A DNA stretch of 19,926 bases from Dialister sp. UBA7295 (GTDB lineage Bacteria > Bacillota > Negativicutes > Veillonellales > Dialisteraceae): positions 1 through 19,926 of the forward strand of contig DKQZ01000017.1 in NCBI GenBank assembly GCA_002471975.1, given 5' to 3'. The notes beneath the pieces were generated by a model. It searched no databases. It was not told where the DNA came from and saw only the letters and a list, made by a program, of their open reading frames with translations. Every line of letters begins with the position of its first letter. Within the stretch, counting starts at the first letter, position 1. The translations under genes were made by a program, and so were the position numbers. This document shows, piece by piece, positions 7,041-15,182 of the stretch.

Positions 7041-7438
7041 TGGATGAGACAAAAATTGTAAATCGGGCGGAACAGGTGATGAAAGACCTTTCCAAAGAGA
7101 AGCGGAATATGGTGACCACCTCCCAGATTCGCAAGTTCCTGACCGCCGTCAATACAGTCACTGAAAAAATCAACGTATGGAAACTTTCCGACGGAAAGGA
7201 TACGAAAAAACTTCCTCCCGAACTGCAGGCCCAGGTCCAATACCTGAAGGTGAAACTGTCCTACCAGATTGGAAGAAGTGCAAGCAAGCAGGGCAAACCG
7301 GTCGAAACATTCGCCAATAAAGCAGGCCTTATGGCATGCATCGATGGCATCGGGGACAGCACCGCGGAATATGAAAAATTTGCGCATTATATCGAAGCGC
7401 TGGTGGCTTATCACAAATACTATGGAGGCAGAGACTGA
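7040..7438 (+). CDS. csm2: Type III-A CRISPR small subunit Csm2
   Basis: 132 aa, all-helical and lysine-rich. It has the Csm2 pattern: ITTSQIRKFL-type motif (TTSQIRKFLTAVN, about residues 26-38), a charged middle and the helix VKLSYQIGR. The C-terminal FAHYIEALVAYHKYYGG is also typical. Csm2 subunits stack along the crRNA:target duplex inside the complex. The gene starts within the cas10 stop (TAATG), which implies translational coupling, and ends 2 bp before csm3. Identity rests on motifs and position, because the family is poorly conserved. Confidence 0.93.
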   Translation: MDETKIVNRAEQVMKDLSKEKRNMVTTSQIRKFLTAVNTVTEKINVWKLSDGKDTKKLPPELQAQVQYLKVKLSYQIGRSASKQGKPVETFANKAGLMACIDGIGDSTAEYEKFAHYIEALVAYHKYYGGRD

Positions 7439-7440
7439 TT

Positions 7441-8154
7441 ATGGCACAGGTACAACTGAAAGGAAAATTACTGATCGAAGCAGATATCACATTAAAAACA
7501 GGTCTTCATATCGGCGACTCCAGCGACTTTGCACCCATTGGCGCCGTAGACAGCCCGTTTATCCGTGATTCCTTTACAAAACGTCCCATCATCCCCGGAA
7601 GCACGCTGAAGGGCAAAATGCGGACCCTTCTGGCCAAATTGAGGGATTCATCCTACGTCCTTCCGGAACCGGATGGAGATGAAGAAGTGGTGGGCCGCCT
7701 CTTCGGACTGGCTTCCACGAAAAATAACAAAGAAACCGTTCCGGCCCGTCTCCAGTTTGCCGATGCTTTTGTCAAAGATGAAAGCGTGAAGAAATTCAGC
7801 CAGCTGGATACGGATACCTACCTGGGAGAAATCAAGGCAGAAAATACGATCAACCGCGGAACCGGTGTGGCCAACCCGAGGCAGATCGAACGGGTCCCTG
7901 CAGGGATGCAGTTTGATTTCCGTCTTGTTTACAATATCGAAGATGAAAAGGACCTGGAAGAAGATATGAAAGTCCTCATCACCGGATTCCGTCTCCTGCA
8001 GCTCGATTACATCGGAGGCCACGGTTCCCGGGGCTATGGACGAATCGGATTTGATCATTTCCGCATCCGCCGGATGAACCGGTCAACGGCAGAACTTTCG
8101 GAAGATGAAAAACTGAGTCAGAAATTCAAGGACGCCTGCTATGAAAGCTTATGA
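7441..8154 (+). CDS. csm3: Type III-A CRISPR Csm3 RAMP, target RNA nuclease
   Basis: 237 aa, the repeated backbone RAMP of the complex. The motif LHIGDSSDFAPIGAVDSPFIRD places D37 at the position of the known catalytic aspartate (D33 in the S. thermophilus protein), which cuts target RNA every 6 nt. PIIPGSTLKGKMRTLL is the RNA-binding loop of RAMP proteins. Also present are RLFG, ENTINR, NPRQIERVPAG and the glycine-rich LDYIGGHGSRGYGRI. The last 14 bp overlap csm4, so the two are tightly coupled. The residue match shows an active slicer, and the assignment is secure. Confidence 0.97.
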   Translation: MAQVQLKGKLLIEADITLKTGLHIGDSSDFAPIGAVDSPFIRDSFTKRPIIPGSTLKGKMRTLLAKLRDSSYVLPEPDGDEEVVGRLFGLASTKNNKETVPARLQFADAFVKDESVKKFSQLDTDTYLGEIKAENTINRGTGVANPRQIERVPAGMQFDFRLVYNIEDEKDLEEDMKVLITGFRLLQLDYIGGHGSRGYGRIGFDHFRIRRMNRSTAELSEDEKLSQKFKDACYESL

Positions 8155-9142
8155 ACTCATTCTCCTGAAATTTACAACGCCCGTCCATTTCGGGGATGCA
8201 GGAGAAGGCGGAGACCTGGGAAATATCCTTTCCTTCTGCCGTTCCGATACCTTTTTCAGTGCCCTCTGCCGGGAAGCAGCCGACCTTTCGCCGGATCTCC
8301 TCTTCTGGCTTTCCGGAGCCGCAGAGAAAGGGAGCCTTCGGATTTCCGACCTCCTTCCCTGGCGTGAAACGGATACCTATGAACTTTACCTTCCCCGGCC
8401 CGTCCTTCCGGTCAATCCGGAAATAAAGAAAAACGTCCTTTCCTTTACCGAGGAAAAAGAAAACTCCAAAACCCGTAAGGCCATGAAAAAACGGTCCTTC
8501 ATCCGTGCCGGGGAAATGGATCATTTCCTGAAAGGTCTTAAGACGGGAAATCTTTCCCTTTCCGGAGAACCCTCCTTCGGAGAAGAAGAACTCCGCACCC
8601 GTTTCAACGGCCGGTTGAAGCTCCCCTATGATGTGGGCACCTGGCACTTTTCTGACCATGCGGGACTCTACGTCATCCTTTCTGCAGAAGAAGAGGACCT
8701 TCACAAAATGGAAAATCTCATCCGCCTCCTGGGCCTTTCCGGGATCGGCGGCAAGAGGTCCAGCGGATTTGGACACTATGAATTTGAAGATGATCCCCTT
8801 CAACTTTCCGGTGATGAAATTTACGGGGAAGATGATGCCGCCCTGTACCGCCTCCTCACCGATGAAAAAGCGCCGCACCAGATGACTATTTCCTCTTTCA
8901 TTCCCGAGGGAAATGAAATTTCTTCCGCCTCCAGAGGCACCGGCCGGCTGATCCGCCGGGGCGGATTTGCCTGGTCCCGGGATATGGAACAGCCGGTGAA
9001 GACAAATTCCATTTATATGATGGCTGCCGGCTCCTGTTTCCCGCAAAGGATGGAAGGAAGACTGGCAGACGTCAATAACGGTTCCGCGCCGCATCCCGTC
9101 TATAAATATGGTAAAGGATTATTTGTGGGGCTGAAACTATGA
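8141..9142 (+). CDS. csm4: Type III-A CRISPR Csm4 RAMP
   Basis: 333 aa, a Cas5-group RAMP that caps the complex at the crRNA 5' tag and contacts Cas10. The N-terminus reads KFTTPVHFG, followed by FCRSDTFFSALC, the standard Csm4 start. A central basic region (KTRKAMKKRSFI) follows. LLGLSGIGGKRSSGFG near residues 195-212 is the glycine-rich RAMP loop. It starts inside csm3 with a 14-bp overlap, and its stop overlaps the csm5 start (ATGA). Confidence 0.95.
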   Translation: MKAYELILLKFTTPVHFGDAGEGGDLGNILSFCRSDTFFSALCREAADLSPDLLFWLSGAAEKGSLRISDLLPWRETDTYELYLPRPVLPVNPEIKKNVLSFTEEKENSKTRKAMKKRSFIRAGEMDHFLKGLKTGNLSLSGEPSFGEEELRTRFNGRLKLPYDVGTWHFSDHAGLYVILSAEEEDLHKMENLIRLLGLSGIGGKRSSGFGHYEFEDDPLQLSGDEIYGEDDAALYRLLTDEKAPHQMTISSFIPEGNEISSASRGTGRLIRRGGFAWSRDMEQPVKTNSIYMMAAGSCFPQRMEGRLADVNNGSAPHPVYKYGKGLFVGLKL

Positions 9143-10356
9143 TGAAATACTGGAAATTGGAACTCACCTGCCTTTCTCCCGTCCATATCGGCTCCGGGGA
9201 AAAGCTTGGCAAAAATCAGTACGTCTATGAAAAAGGGAACAAGCATGAGGATTCCCTCGTCTATTTCCTGAATGAGACGAAATGGGCCATCTGGCTGGGA
9301 CAGCAGAAATTCCTCCGTGATTTCATCGATGAAACCATGAAGGACCCCCAGCGCCTCTCTCTTTTTACTTTTTTAAAAAACCACTATGCCGACCATGCCT
9401 TTCATGAATACCTGGAAAGACTGGTCAAAGAAGGGGTCCTCGAGCCCGCAGAAAAAGCAGAAGCTGCAGAGAAGCAGGACCGCACCAATGCGCTGAATGA
9501 TATCTCCCTCCACATAAAAAACAGTGAAGGCCGGGCCTATATCCCCGGTTCTTCCCTGAAAGGCGCCATCCGTACAGCCATCCTTGTCCACCTTATTCGA
9601 AAAAATCCGGGGAAATACAGGAAATACTGGGATAAGATTCAGAAAGCCGTGGATGATGCCCGCGAGGAAAATCGTTTCCGCAGGAAAGATAATGACTCCC
9701 GGAAACATGAAAAAATCAAGTCCTCCATGGGCTCTGTCATCGATCAGATGGAAAAAGAAATGACCATCGCTCCGGACAAAGAAGGACGCCTGGATATGGT
9801 GAATAGTTTCTTCCGGGGCCTTACGGTCAGTGACTCCACCCCCTGCAGCACACCGCCTGGCATCGTCATCAAAGAAGATCTGGGTGAAAGACCGGATTCC
9901 GACATTCGCACCATCCCGATCTGGAGAGAATGCATCATGCCGGATCAATCCGTCACCTTTACTTTGGGCATCGATGAATCTCTCATGGGAAATATGGGAA
10001 TCCACAAGGCCTCCGATGTCGTCAGCGTTTTGAAAGAATTTGCTTCTTTTCAGTGCAGCCTTATGGGTCCCATATGGGGAAACGATTATGACCGTATGTA
10101 TGATGCGGACCTTTTCCTGGGAGGCGGTGCCGGCTATCTGAGCAAGACCCTCACCTATGCCCTGGCCCCCTCCAAAAGAGAAGGAATCCAGGTCGTCAAA
10201 GAACTGATGCAGCAGGAATTCAGGAAAGGGAAACATGAAAGAGACCGGAATATTTCTCCCCACACCCTGAAACTGGCCTATCTGGAAGACAGAGATGCCA
10301 TCATGGGCATGGCGACAGTCAAAGTGATAGAAGAATTGAAGGCGTCCGTCAAATGA
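9139..10356 (+). CDS. csm5: Type III-A CRISPR Csm5 RAMP
   Basis: 405 aa, the RAMP at the crRNA 3' end of the complex, in some systems also needed for crRNA trimming. The N-terminus has LTCLSPVHIGSGEKLGKNQYVY, typical of Csm5. YIPGSSLKGAIRTAIL near residues 134-149 is the RAMP loop, and a long charged insertion (RKDNDSRKHEKIK) follows it. The C-terminal FLGGGAGYLSKTL and KHERDRNISPHTLKLAY are family features. ATGA overlaps join it to both csm4 and cas6. Confidence 0.95.
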   Translation: MMKYWKLELTCLSPVHIGSGEKLGKNQYVYEKGNKHEDSLVYFLNETKWAIWLGQQKFLRDFIDETMKDPQRLSLFTFLKNHYADHAFHEYLERLVKEGVLEPAEKAEAAEKQDRTNALNDISLHIKNSEGRAYIPGSSLKGAIRTAILVHLIRKNPGKYRKYWDKIQKAVDDAREENRFRRKDNDSRKHEKIKSSMGSVIDQMEKEMTIAPDKEGRLDMVNSFFRGLTVSDSTPCSTPPGIVIKEDLGERPDSDIRTIPIWRECIMPDQSVTFTLGIDESLMGNMGIHKASDVVSVLKEFASFQCSLMGPIWGNDYDRMYDADLFLGGGAGYLSKTLTYALAPSKREGIQVVKELMQQEFRKGKHERDRNISPHTLKLAYLEDRDAIMGMATVKVIEELKASVK

Positions 10357-11111
10357 TGACTTTAGCAGAAATCGAAGTGAAACTGCCGGAAGGGCAGATT
10401 TTGAACCAGTCCCTGGGCTCTGTCTTCCAGGGAGCCCTGATTCGGGAAATTTCTCCCGAATGGGCCTCCTCCATGCATGAACAGAAAGTCCGTCCCTACA
10501 GCCAGTACCTCACCGTAGAGGACGGAAAACCGCTCTGGCGGATTGCAGTCCTCACAGAAGATGCCTTCGACCACATCATGGTGCCGGTGATGAAACTTTC
10601 CTCTCTTCACCTGGAACAGAGAAATTGCGATATTTCCCTGTCCAATTTCCATATCCTGAAGACGGGAACCTTCAAAGAACTGGAAGGGCAATTCTGGGGA
10701 AATTCGGAAAAAATCCATCACATCGAAATGAATTTCCTCACCTCCACCTCTTTCAAAACCCATGGCACCTATGCCATCTTCCCGGAACCGGTGCTCCTTT
10801 TCAATACCCTCATCCGCAAATGGAATGCATACTCCGACAGCAGTGTCCTTGGAGAAGCGCATATGGGAGAACACCTGGCAGAATGTATGGAAATCACCGA
10901 TTACCGCCTCCATACCCATCCCTACTCCCTGGAAGGGCGGCGGATTCGTGCCTTCCGGGGCTCTATCCGCCTCGGTCTTTTCAAAAATGACGTGACGCCC
11001 CGCATGGCATCCATGCTCTCCTCCTTTGCCGAATTTGCAGGGACCGGCATGAAAACCGCCATGGGTATGGGAGGGACCACGGTGGAAATTTCCCGGTATA
11101 GAAAGGAATAA
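10353..11111 (+). CDS. cas6: CRISPR precursor RNA endonuclease Cas6
   Basis: 252 aa, a RAMP-fold endoribonuclease that should cut the array transcript at the base of the repeat hairpin. The best catalytic histidine candidate is H42 in SSMHEQKVRPYSQYL. The middle has FLTSTSFKTHGTYAIFPEPVLLFNTL. The C-terminus holds the glycine-rich loop FAGTGMKTAMGMGG, diagnostic of Cas6. The repeats of the adjacent array would yield the 8-nt tag ACGAAAAC. It overlaps csm5 by ATGA and lies before csm6, whereas in several known III-A loci cas6 is at an end of the cluster. Confidence 0.93.
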   Translation: MMTLAEIEVKLPEGQILNQSLGSVFQGALIREISPEWASSMHEQKVRPYSQYLTVEDGKPLWRIAVLTEDAFDHIMVPVMKLSSLHLEQRNCDISLSNFHILKTGTFKELEGQFWGNSEKIHHIEMNFLTSTSFKTHGTYAIFPEPVLLFNTLIRKWNAYSDSSVLGEAHMGEHLAECMEITDYRLHTHPYSLEGRRIRAFRGSIRLGLFKNDVTPRMASMLSSFAEFAGTGMKTAMGMGGTTVEISRYRKE

Positions 11112-11114
11112 CCC

Positions 11115-12458
11115 ATGAAAATACTTTTCACTCCCGCCGGAGATACGGACCCGGTACGAGGCTTCCGTGACGGGGCCATTCTCCATATTCTCCGCCATTA
11201 TGGACCTATGGAGAAAGTCTACCTCTTCCTTACGAAACAGATGGAAGAAAAAGAAAAGGAAGAACACTGCTATACCCGGGGCATCCTGCAGCTAAGTCCA
11301 GGTTGTGACATTCATCTCCTTGCCAGCGGCATCGAAGAGCCCCAGAAATATGAAACCCTCACGGCCCTGCAGGATGCTTTCTACAAAGCTTATGCAGAAT
11401 ATCCGGATGCCGAATGGTACCTGAATATCAGCTCCGGCACGCCCCAGATCAAAACCGTCATGACCCTTCTCGGCATGGATTACCCAAAGGCCCATACCAT
11501 CCAGGTAGCGACCCCGGAGAAAGGCTCCAATAAAAGAAACCATCCCGAAGAAACAAAAGACCTCATCGAAATGCTGGGAGAAAACGAAGACAATGATCCC
11601 GAAAGCCCGAATCGCTGCAGCGAGCCGGACCTGTCTCTTTTGAAGAAACACGGACTCATCCTTCAGATCACCTCCCTCGTGGGCAGCTTCGAATACGAAG
11701 CCGCCCTTCATCTGGTCAGACAGAACCGTTCCCTTTTCACAAAAGATACGGAAAAACTTCTCACCCACGCCGTATATAGAGAAAACCTGCAGTGGAAAAA
11801 GGCCAATCAGGTCATGACCTCCTGGAAAGGAAACATCCTGCTCCAGAGTCCTGATGACTTTACCGAATATTTCCAGGTCATGGAACTCAGGCAGCGGAAA
11901 AAACAGCTCCCTGAATTCATCGTCAAACTTTCTCCCATTCTGACAGCCCTGGGCATTAAATACCTGCAGGAACTTTCCTGCTTCCACCTGGAACGCTGCA
12001 GAGAAGAGGATCGATGGGGAAAAAAACAAACCAAAGAATTCAAAATCGGCCGGGAAGAAACAAAACGGGCCTATCCGGGTCTCCTGACCTTTCTGGAAAG
12101 TGAAGAAACTAAACTGAAGGGCTCTTTAAAAGACGGTCCCCTTTATTTCGATATCATGGTCTACATCTGTAAATGGCTGAAGAATGGTCCCCTCAGCAAT
12201 AATAAAAAGCACCTGGAACTGACAGACATCTTCGTCCCTCTCCGTAAGGTAGAAAAAAACGCCAGAAATTCCGTAGCCCACACCATCACGAACCTCACCG
12301 AAGAACAGCTGAAAAAAGAGACCGGTATGAATTCTGCCGAAATCCTTCGCCTCCTCCGCCGGGCTGCCTTTCTCGTCCGGGGGAAAGAAATCTCCTGGTC
12401 CTATGACCGCCTGAATGGATTCATCCGGGAAAGTCTTTCCGAAAATCCGGAGAGCTGA
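11115..12458 (+). CDS. csm6: CARF-HEPN ribonuclease Csm6
   Basis: 447 aa, the accessory RNase activated by cyclic oligoadenylate from Cas10. The N-terminal CARF (Rossmann-like) domain covers about residues 1-150. It includes ILFTPAGDTDPVRGFRDG for ligand binding and LNISSGTPQIKTVM (103-116). A helical middle follows. The C-terminal HEPN domain carries RNSVAH, with R384 and H389 forming the Rx4H active site of the dimer. It starts 3 bp after cas6 in the same transcript. It is the only signal-dependent effector visible here, and no separate ring nuclease gene is present in the window. The Csm6 call is firm. The preferred ring size cannot be read from the sequence. Confidence 0.93.
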   Translation: MKILFTPAGDTDPVRGFRDGAILHILRHYGPMEKVYLFLTKQMEEKEKEEHCYTRGILQLSPGCDIHLLASGIEEPQKYETLTALQDAFYKAYAEYPDAEWYLNISSGTPQIKTVMTLLGMDYPKAHTIQVATPEKGSNKRNHPEETKDLIEMLGENEDNDPESPNRCSEPDLSLLKKHGLILQITSLVGSFEYEAALHLVRQNRSLFTKDTEKLLTHAVYRENLQWKKANQVMTSWKGNILLQSPDDFTEYFQVMELRQRKKQLPEFIVKLSPILTALGIKYLQELSCFHLERCREEDRWGKKQTKEFKIGREETKRAYPGLLTFLESEETKLKGSLKDGPLYFDIMVYICKWLKNGPLSNNKKHLELTDIFVPLRKVEKNARNSVAHTITNLTEEQLKKETGMNSAEILRLLRRAAFLVRGKEISWSYDRLNGFIRESLSENPES

Positions 12459-12477
12459 AGTGCGGATTGTGGGGAAA

Positions 12478-12557
12478 AAGTGGAAATAGATTCCCATTCC
12501 GATAAAAAATAAGCTTTCCCCCCGGAAAGCGGAACTTCCGCCTGCTTATTTCCATTT
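12478..12557 (+). promoter_or_regulatory. Structured csm6-cas1 intergenic element
   Basis: AAATAAGC (12507-12514) pairs with GCTTATTT (12544-12551) and encloses two hairpins, CTTTCC/GGAAAG and GCGGAA/TTCCGC, giving a three-way junction. AAGTGGAAATA (12478-12488) can pair instead with TATTTCCATTT (12547-12557), so two folds compete. It lies just before the cas1 ribosome binding site (AAAGGAGG). It could be a partial terminator, attenuator or processing site that sets the output of the adaptation genes. Confidence 0.5.
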
Positions 12558-12573
12558 CACAAAGGAGGCCTTT

Positions 12574-13569
12574 ATGAGCTGGCTGTATATGACAGAACCC
12601 GGTTCCCGCCTTTCAAAAAGAGGCGGACAATATGTAATCAGCCGGGAAAATGAAACCCTCTGTGAAGTACCGGCAGCCGTACTCGAAGGAGTCACCCTCA
12701 TTGATTCCATCCAGGTTTCCTCTTCTGCCATGGTGGATTTCCTGGAAAGAGGCATCCCGGTCACCTGGATTTCCTCAAGCGGCCGCTTCTTTGGCCGTTT
12801 GGAATCCACCTCGAACTGGAATGTGATGAAACAGCAGGAACAGTTCCGGCGGCTGGAAGACAAGGATTTCCAGATGGCCCTGGCCAAAAGAATCATCTTC
12901 TGTAAAATTTACAACCAGAGAACCATCCTCCGCAGCTACAACAGGCGCATTCAAAATAAAAAAATAGAAAAAGCCATCGCGGATATACGAATCCTTGCGG
13001 ATAAGCTCCATACAGCGGATTCGGTGGAAGGAGTCATGGGCTATGAAGGGGCTATGGCAAGGATCTATTTCCAGGCCATGGGGCTCATCGTCAATGAAGA
13101 TTTCCATTTTGAAAAAAGGACACGCCGGCCGCCAAAAGACCCATTCAATTCCCTTCTCAGTTTCGGATATACCCTTCTTCTGTATGACTTCTATACCGCC
13201 ATCACAAACTGCGGCCTTCATCCTTACATGGGATTTCTGCATACCCTGAAAAACGGACATCCTGCCCTGGCCTCGGACCTCATGGAACCCTGGCGGCCCG
13301 CCATCGTGGATGCCCTATGCCTGTCTCTCGTCACAAAGCACGAAATCAAAAAGGAACATTTCCAAAAAGGAGAAAATGAGGGCATCTACCTGGACAGAGT
13401 GGGCCGGAGAATCTTCATCCAGGCCTATGAAAAGAAAATGCGATCCGTCAATCACTACTTCGACGGCGGTTACTCCTGGAGGCATACCATTGAAATGGAA
13501 TGCAGATCCTATAACCAGGCCCTTCACTCAGGAAATATGGACGACCTGAAACCCATGGTGATCCGATAA
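12574..13569 (+). CDS. cas1: CRISPR adaptation integrase Cas1
   Basis: 331 aa, the metal-dependent integrase that inserts spacers as a complex with Cas2. The N-terminal beta domain includes TLIDSIQVSSSAMVDFLERGIPVTWIS and GRFFGRLE. The catalytic residues are E158 in GYEGAMARIYF, H223 in YMGFLH and E238 in DLMEPWRP, all in the expected order. AAAGGAGG precedes the ATG. It follows a structured 115-bp gap after csm6 and shares TAATG with cas2. Length is normal and nothing is missing. Confidence 0.97.
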   Translation: MSWLYMTEPGSRLSKRGGQYVISRENETLCEVPAAVLEGVTLIDSIQVSSSAMVDFLERGIPVTWISSSGRFFGRLESTSNWNVMKQQEQFRRLEDKDFQMALAKRIIFCKIYNQRTILRSYNRRIQNKKIEKAIADIRILADKLHTADSVEGVMGYEGAMARIYFQAMGLIVNEDFHFEKRTRRPPKDPFNSLLSFGYTLLLYDFYTAITNCGLHPYMGFLHTLKNGHPALASDLMEPWRPAIVDALCLSLVTKHEIKKEHFQKGENEGIYLDRVGRRIFIQAYEKKMRSVNHYFDGGYSWRHTIEMECRSYNQALHSGNMDDLKPMVIR

Positions 13570-13886
13570 TGGAAGAAAAAGAATGGAAAATACGCCCCAC
13601 CGACGATAACCGGTACATCGTCCTTGCCATCTATGACATCACGGATAACAAAAAAAGGACCCAGATGGTCCGCTTCCTGGAACAATATGCCCTGCGCGTA
13701 CAGAAATCCGCCTTCGAAGGACTCCTGACACCCCGTCAGCTCGATGAAATGGCTGCGATAGGCAGCAAAATCATCGATGAAAAAACAGACTCCTTCCGCA
13801 TCTACATCCTATACGACCATACCCGCGTCCTTTCATGGGGCCGGGGTGAAGTCAAAGACAGTGATAATGATGTAATTATTTACTGA
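13569..13886 (+). CDS. cas2: CRISPR adaptation protein Cas2
   Basis: 105 aa with a ferredoxin-like fold. YIVLAIYDITDNKKRTQMVRFLEQY contains the conserved first-strand aspartate D23. The core continues with ALRVQKSAFEGLL and ends with DSFRIYILY. Cas2 is the structural bridge of the Cas1-Cas2 integrase. A short charged N-terminal extension (MEEKEWKIRPTDDN) precedes the usual start of the fold. The ATG overlaps the cas1 stop, and the CRISPR leader begins directly after its stop. Confidence 0.95.
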   Translation: MEEKEWKIRPTDDNRYIVLAIYDITDNKKRTQMVRFLEQYALRVQKSAFEGLLTPRQLDEMAAIGSKIIDEKTDSFRIYILYDHTRVLSWGRGEVKDSDNDVIIY

Positions 13887-14072
13887 AAACCATGATATAC
13901 TCAAATGAGACAGATAGAAAAGGCACAGCGCGGCCAAATCTGCGCCGATGCCGATAAACTCTGAGGAAACTACCTATGAAACACCTGCATCCGGGAAAAA
14001 TCCAGCCGAAATCCAATCTGCGCCGCAAATCTTACTGCCGGCCCAGGTTCCATCGGGCTTCCCGGACATAGG
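13887..14072 (+). promoter_or_regulatory. CRISPR leader of the main array
   Basis: 186 bp between the cas2 stop and the first repeat. An extended -10 (TGATATACT, 13893-13901) without a good -35 is the best transcription start for the array. The leader contains a direct repeat of CCAA(A)TCTGCGCCG near 13934 and 14013. Its first half is duplicated at 1271-1374. The last 60 bp or so, next to the first repeat, are absent from that copy. Confidence 0.8.
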
Positions 14073-14787
14073 ATTAAAAAAAGATCCCCCATCATGGGGA
14101 CGAAAACTTCATGAGAGTCTTCCTTCTTGACAAAGTATACCCCATTAAAAAAAGATCCCCATCATGGGGACGAAAACTCCTTTCTCGTGGGCAACTCGCC
14201 TCACGTTACGCATTATTAAAAAAAGATCCCCATCATGGGGACGAAAACTTGCTTGCCTTGATTTCACTGATGATTTTTTCCTTATTAAAAAAAGATCCCC
14301 AATCATGGGGACGAAAACGACGAATGAGTCCCCATTACCTTGGATGCTTCTCATAAAAAAAATCCCCAACCATGGGGACGAAAACTAGCAACCAGAGTGT
14401 CTACTGGTAGGTGTAGTCTCTATTAAAAAAAGATCCCCAATCATGGGGACGAAAACACGTCATCGTCACGAATCCCCGTGTAAACCTTATTAAAAAAAGA
14501 TCCCCAATCATGGGAAAAATTAGCCGTTAGCCGTTAGTGGTTAGCCGTTAGAAAGATTCCCAAACTTGGGGGCGAAAGCTGGTACATGATACCAGCACCG
14601 TCATCGTTATGCAAATTAAAAAAGATCCCCAATCATGGGGACGAAAACTTATCTTCTCCGCTTTTAAAATGAGTTTTTTTGCCATAGAAAAAGATCCCCA
14701 ATCATGGGGACGAAAATTCTTTAACACCAATAATTTTATTGGAACCTTTTTCACGTTATTAAAAAAAGATCCCCATTCAGGGGACGA
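14073..14787 (+). CRISPR. Type III-A CRISPR array, 11 repeat positions
   Basis: Repeats of 34-35 bp have an A-rich start, GATCCCC, a 5-6 nt loop, GGGGAC and GAAAAC. They start at 14073, 14144, 14215, 14284, 14353, 14422, 14489, 14550, 14615, 14684 and 14758. Spacers are 32-40 bp, mostly 34-37. TCCCC/GGGGA forms the Cas6 hairpin, and ACGAAAAC is the expected 8-nt tag. The repeat at 14353 has changed GATCCCC to AATCCCC, 14489 stops after 26 bp, 14550 is strongly diverged, 14684 ends in T, and the last lacks GAAAAC. The spacer position 14515-14549 is a heptad tract. I could not identify any protospacer. Confidence 0.97.
14520..14551. repeat. Heptad tract (TTAG core) in the CRISPR array
   Basis: TTAG occurs at 14520, 14527, 14534, 14541 and 14548. 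The tract fills a spacer-sized gap (about 35 bp) between a truncated repeat and a diverged repeat, and matches the heptad tract at 4220-4251 in core, period and copy number. Confidence 0.8.
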
Positions 14788-14865
14788 GGTGAGGGACCAC
14801 GACAAAAAGCCTTCTCCGATGAGAAATCTTTGGCAAGGCAGGAGATCGCCCTTCTCTGTCAGCGA

Positions 14866-14966
14866 GAGCAGGGAACCGCTAAGCGGTGCTTTTGGTCATG
14901 GGTAGAAGGATTGAAGCTGCGATGGATTGTCAGTGAGTTTCTCTCTTTGAAGGCTTATTTACTTTT
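14866..14966. repeat. Interspersed element, module 2 (copy b)
   Basis: It aligns with 2623-2723, including a CCGCTAAGCGG hairpin and the near-identical end TTGTCAGTGAGTTTCTCTC followed by TTTGAAGGCTTATTT. It sits 80 bp after the last CRISPR repeat. The DNA from 14967 to 15180 holds nothing that I recognise. Confidence 0.65.
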
Positions 14967-15182
14967 TCACAACTGAGATCATAAAAATTTTATCCCGGGA
15001 TGGGAAGGAAAAAGATATAGGGAATTTGTCCTGAACCGTCTCATATGTAAGCGCGCCGACGGCCCGTCTGGAGTCCTTCCCGGAGCTCCTCTTTTTCGTT
15101 TCGTTAATGAGCCATAAGTGGATATCGACCAGGAAATTTTACTGCTGATACAGCCAGGAAGCTTTTCGACTTGTTCGTGCCC

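Noticed and set aside
4506..13886. Searched the cas operon for an unusual extra gene (reverse transcriptase, Cas4, protease, membrane effector).
   Set aside because: Every frame in the operon is accounted for by csm1-5, cas6, csm6, cas1 and cas2, with no gap large enough apart from the 115-bp structured spacer.
13948..14388. Frames rich in KKRSPSWGRK across the CRISPR array and leader.
   Set aside because: They are translations of the CRISPR repeats.
14788..14870. A possible tracrRNA or further repeats after the array.
   Set aside because: No anti-repeat was seen, type III-A does not need one, and the sequence joins an interspersed element.
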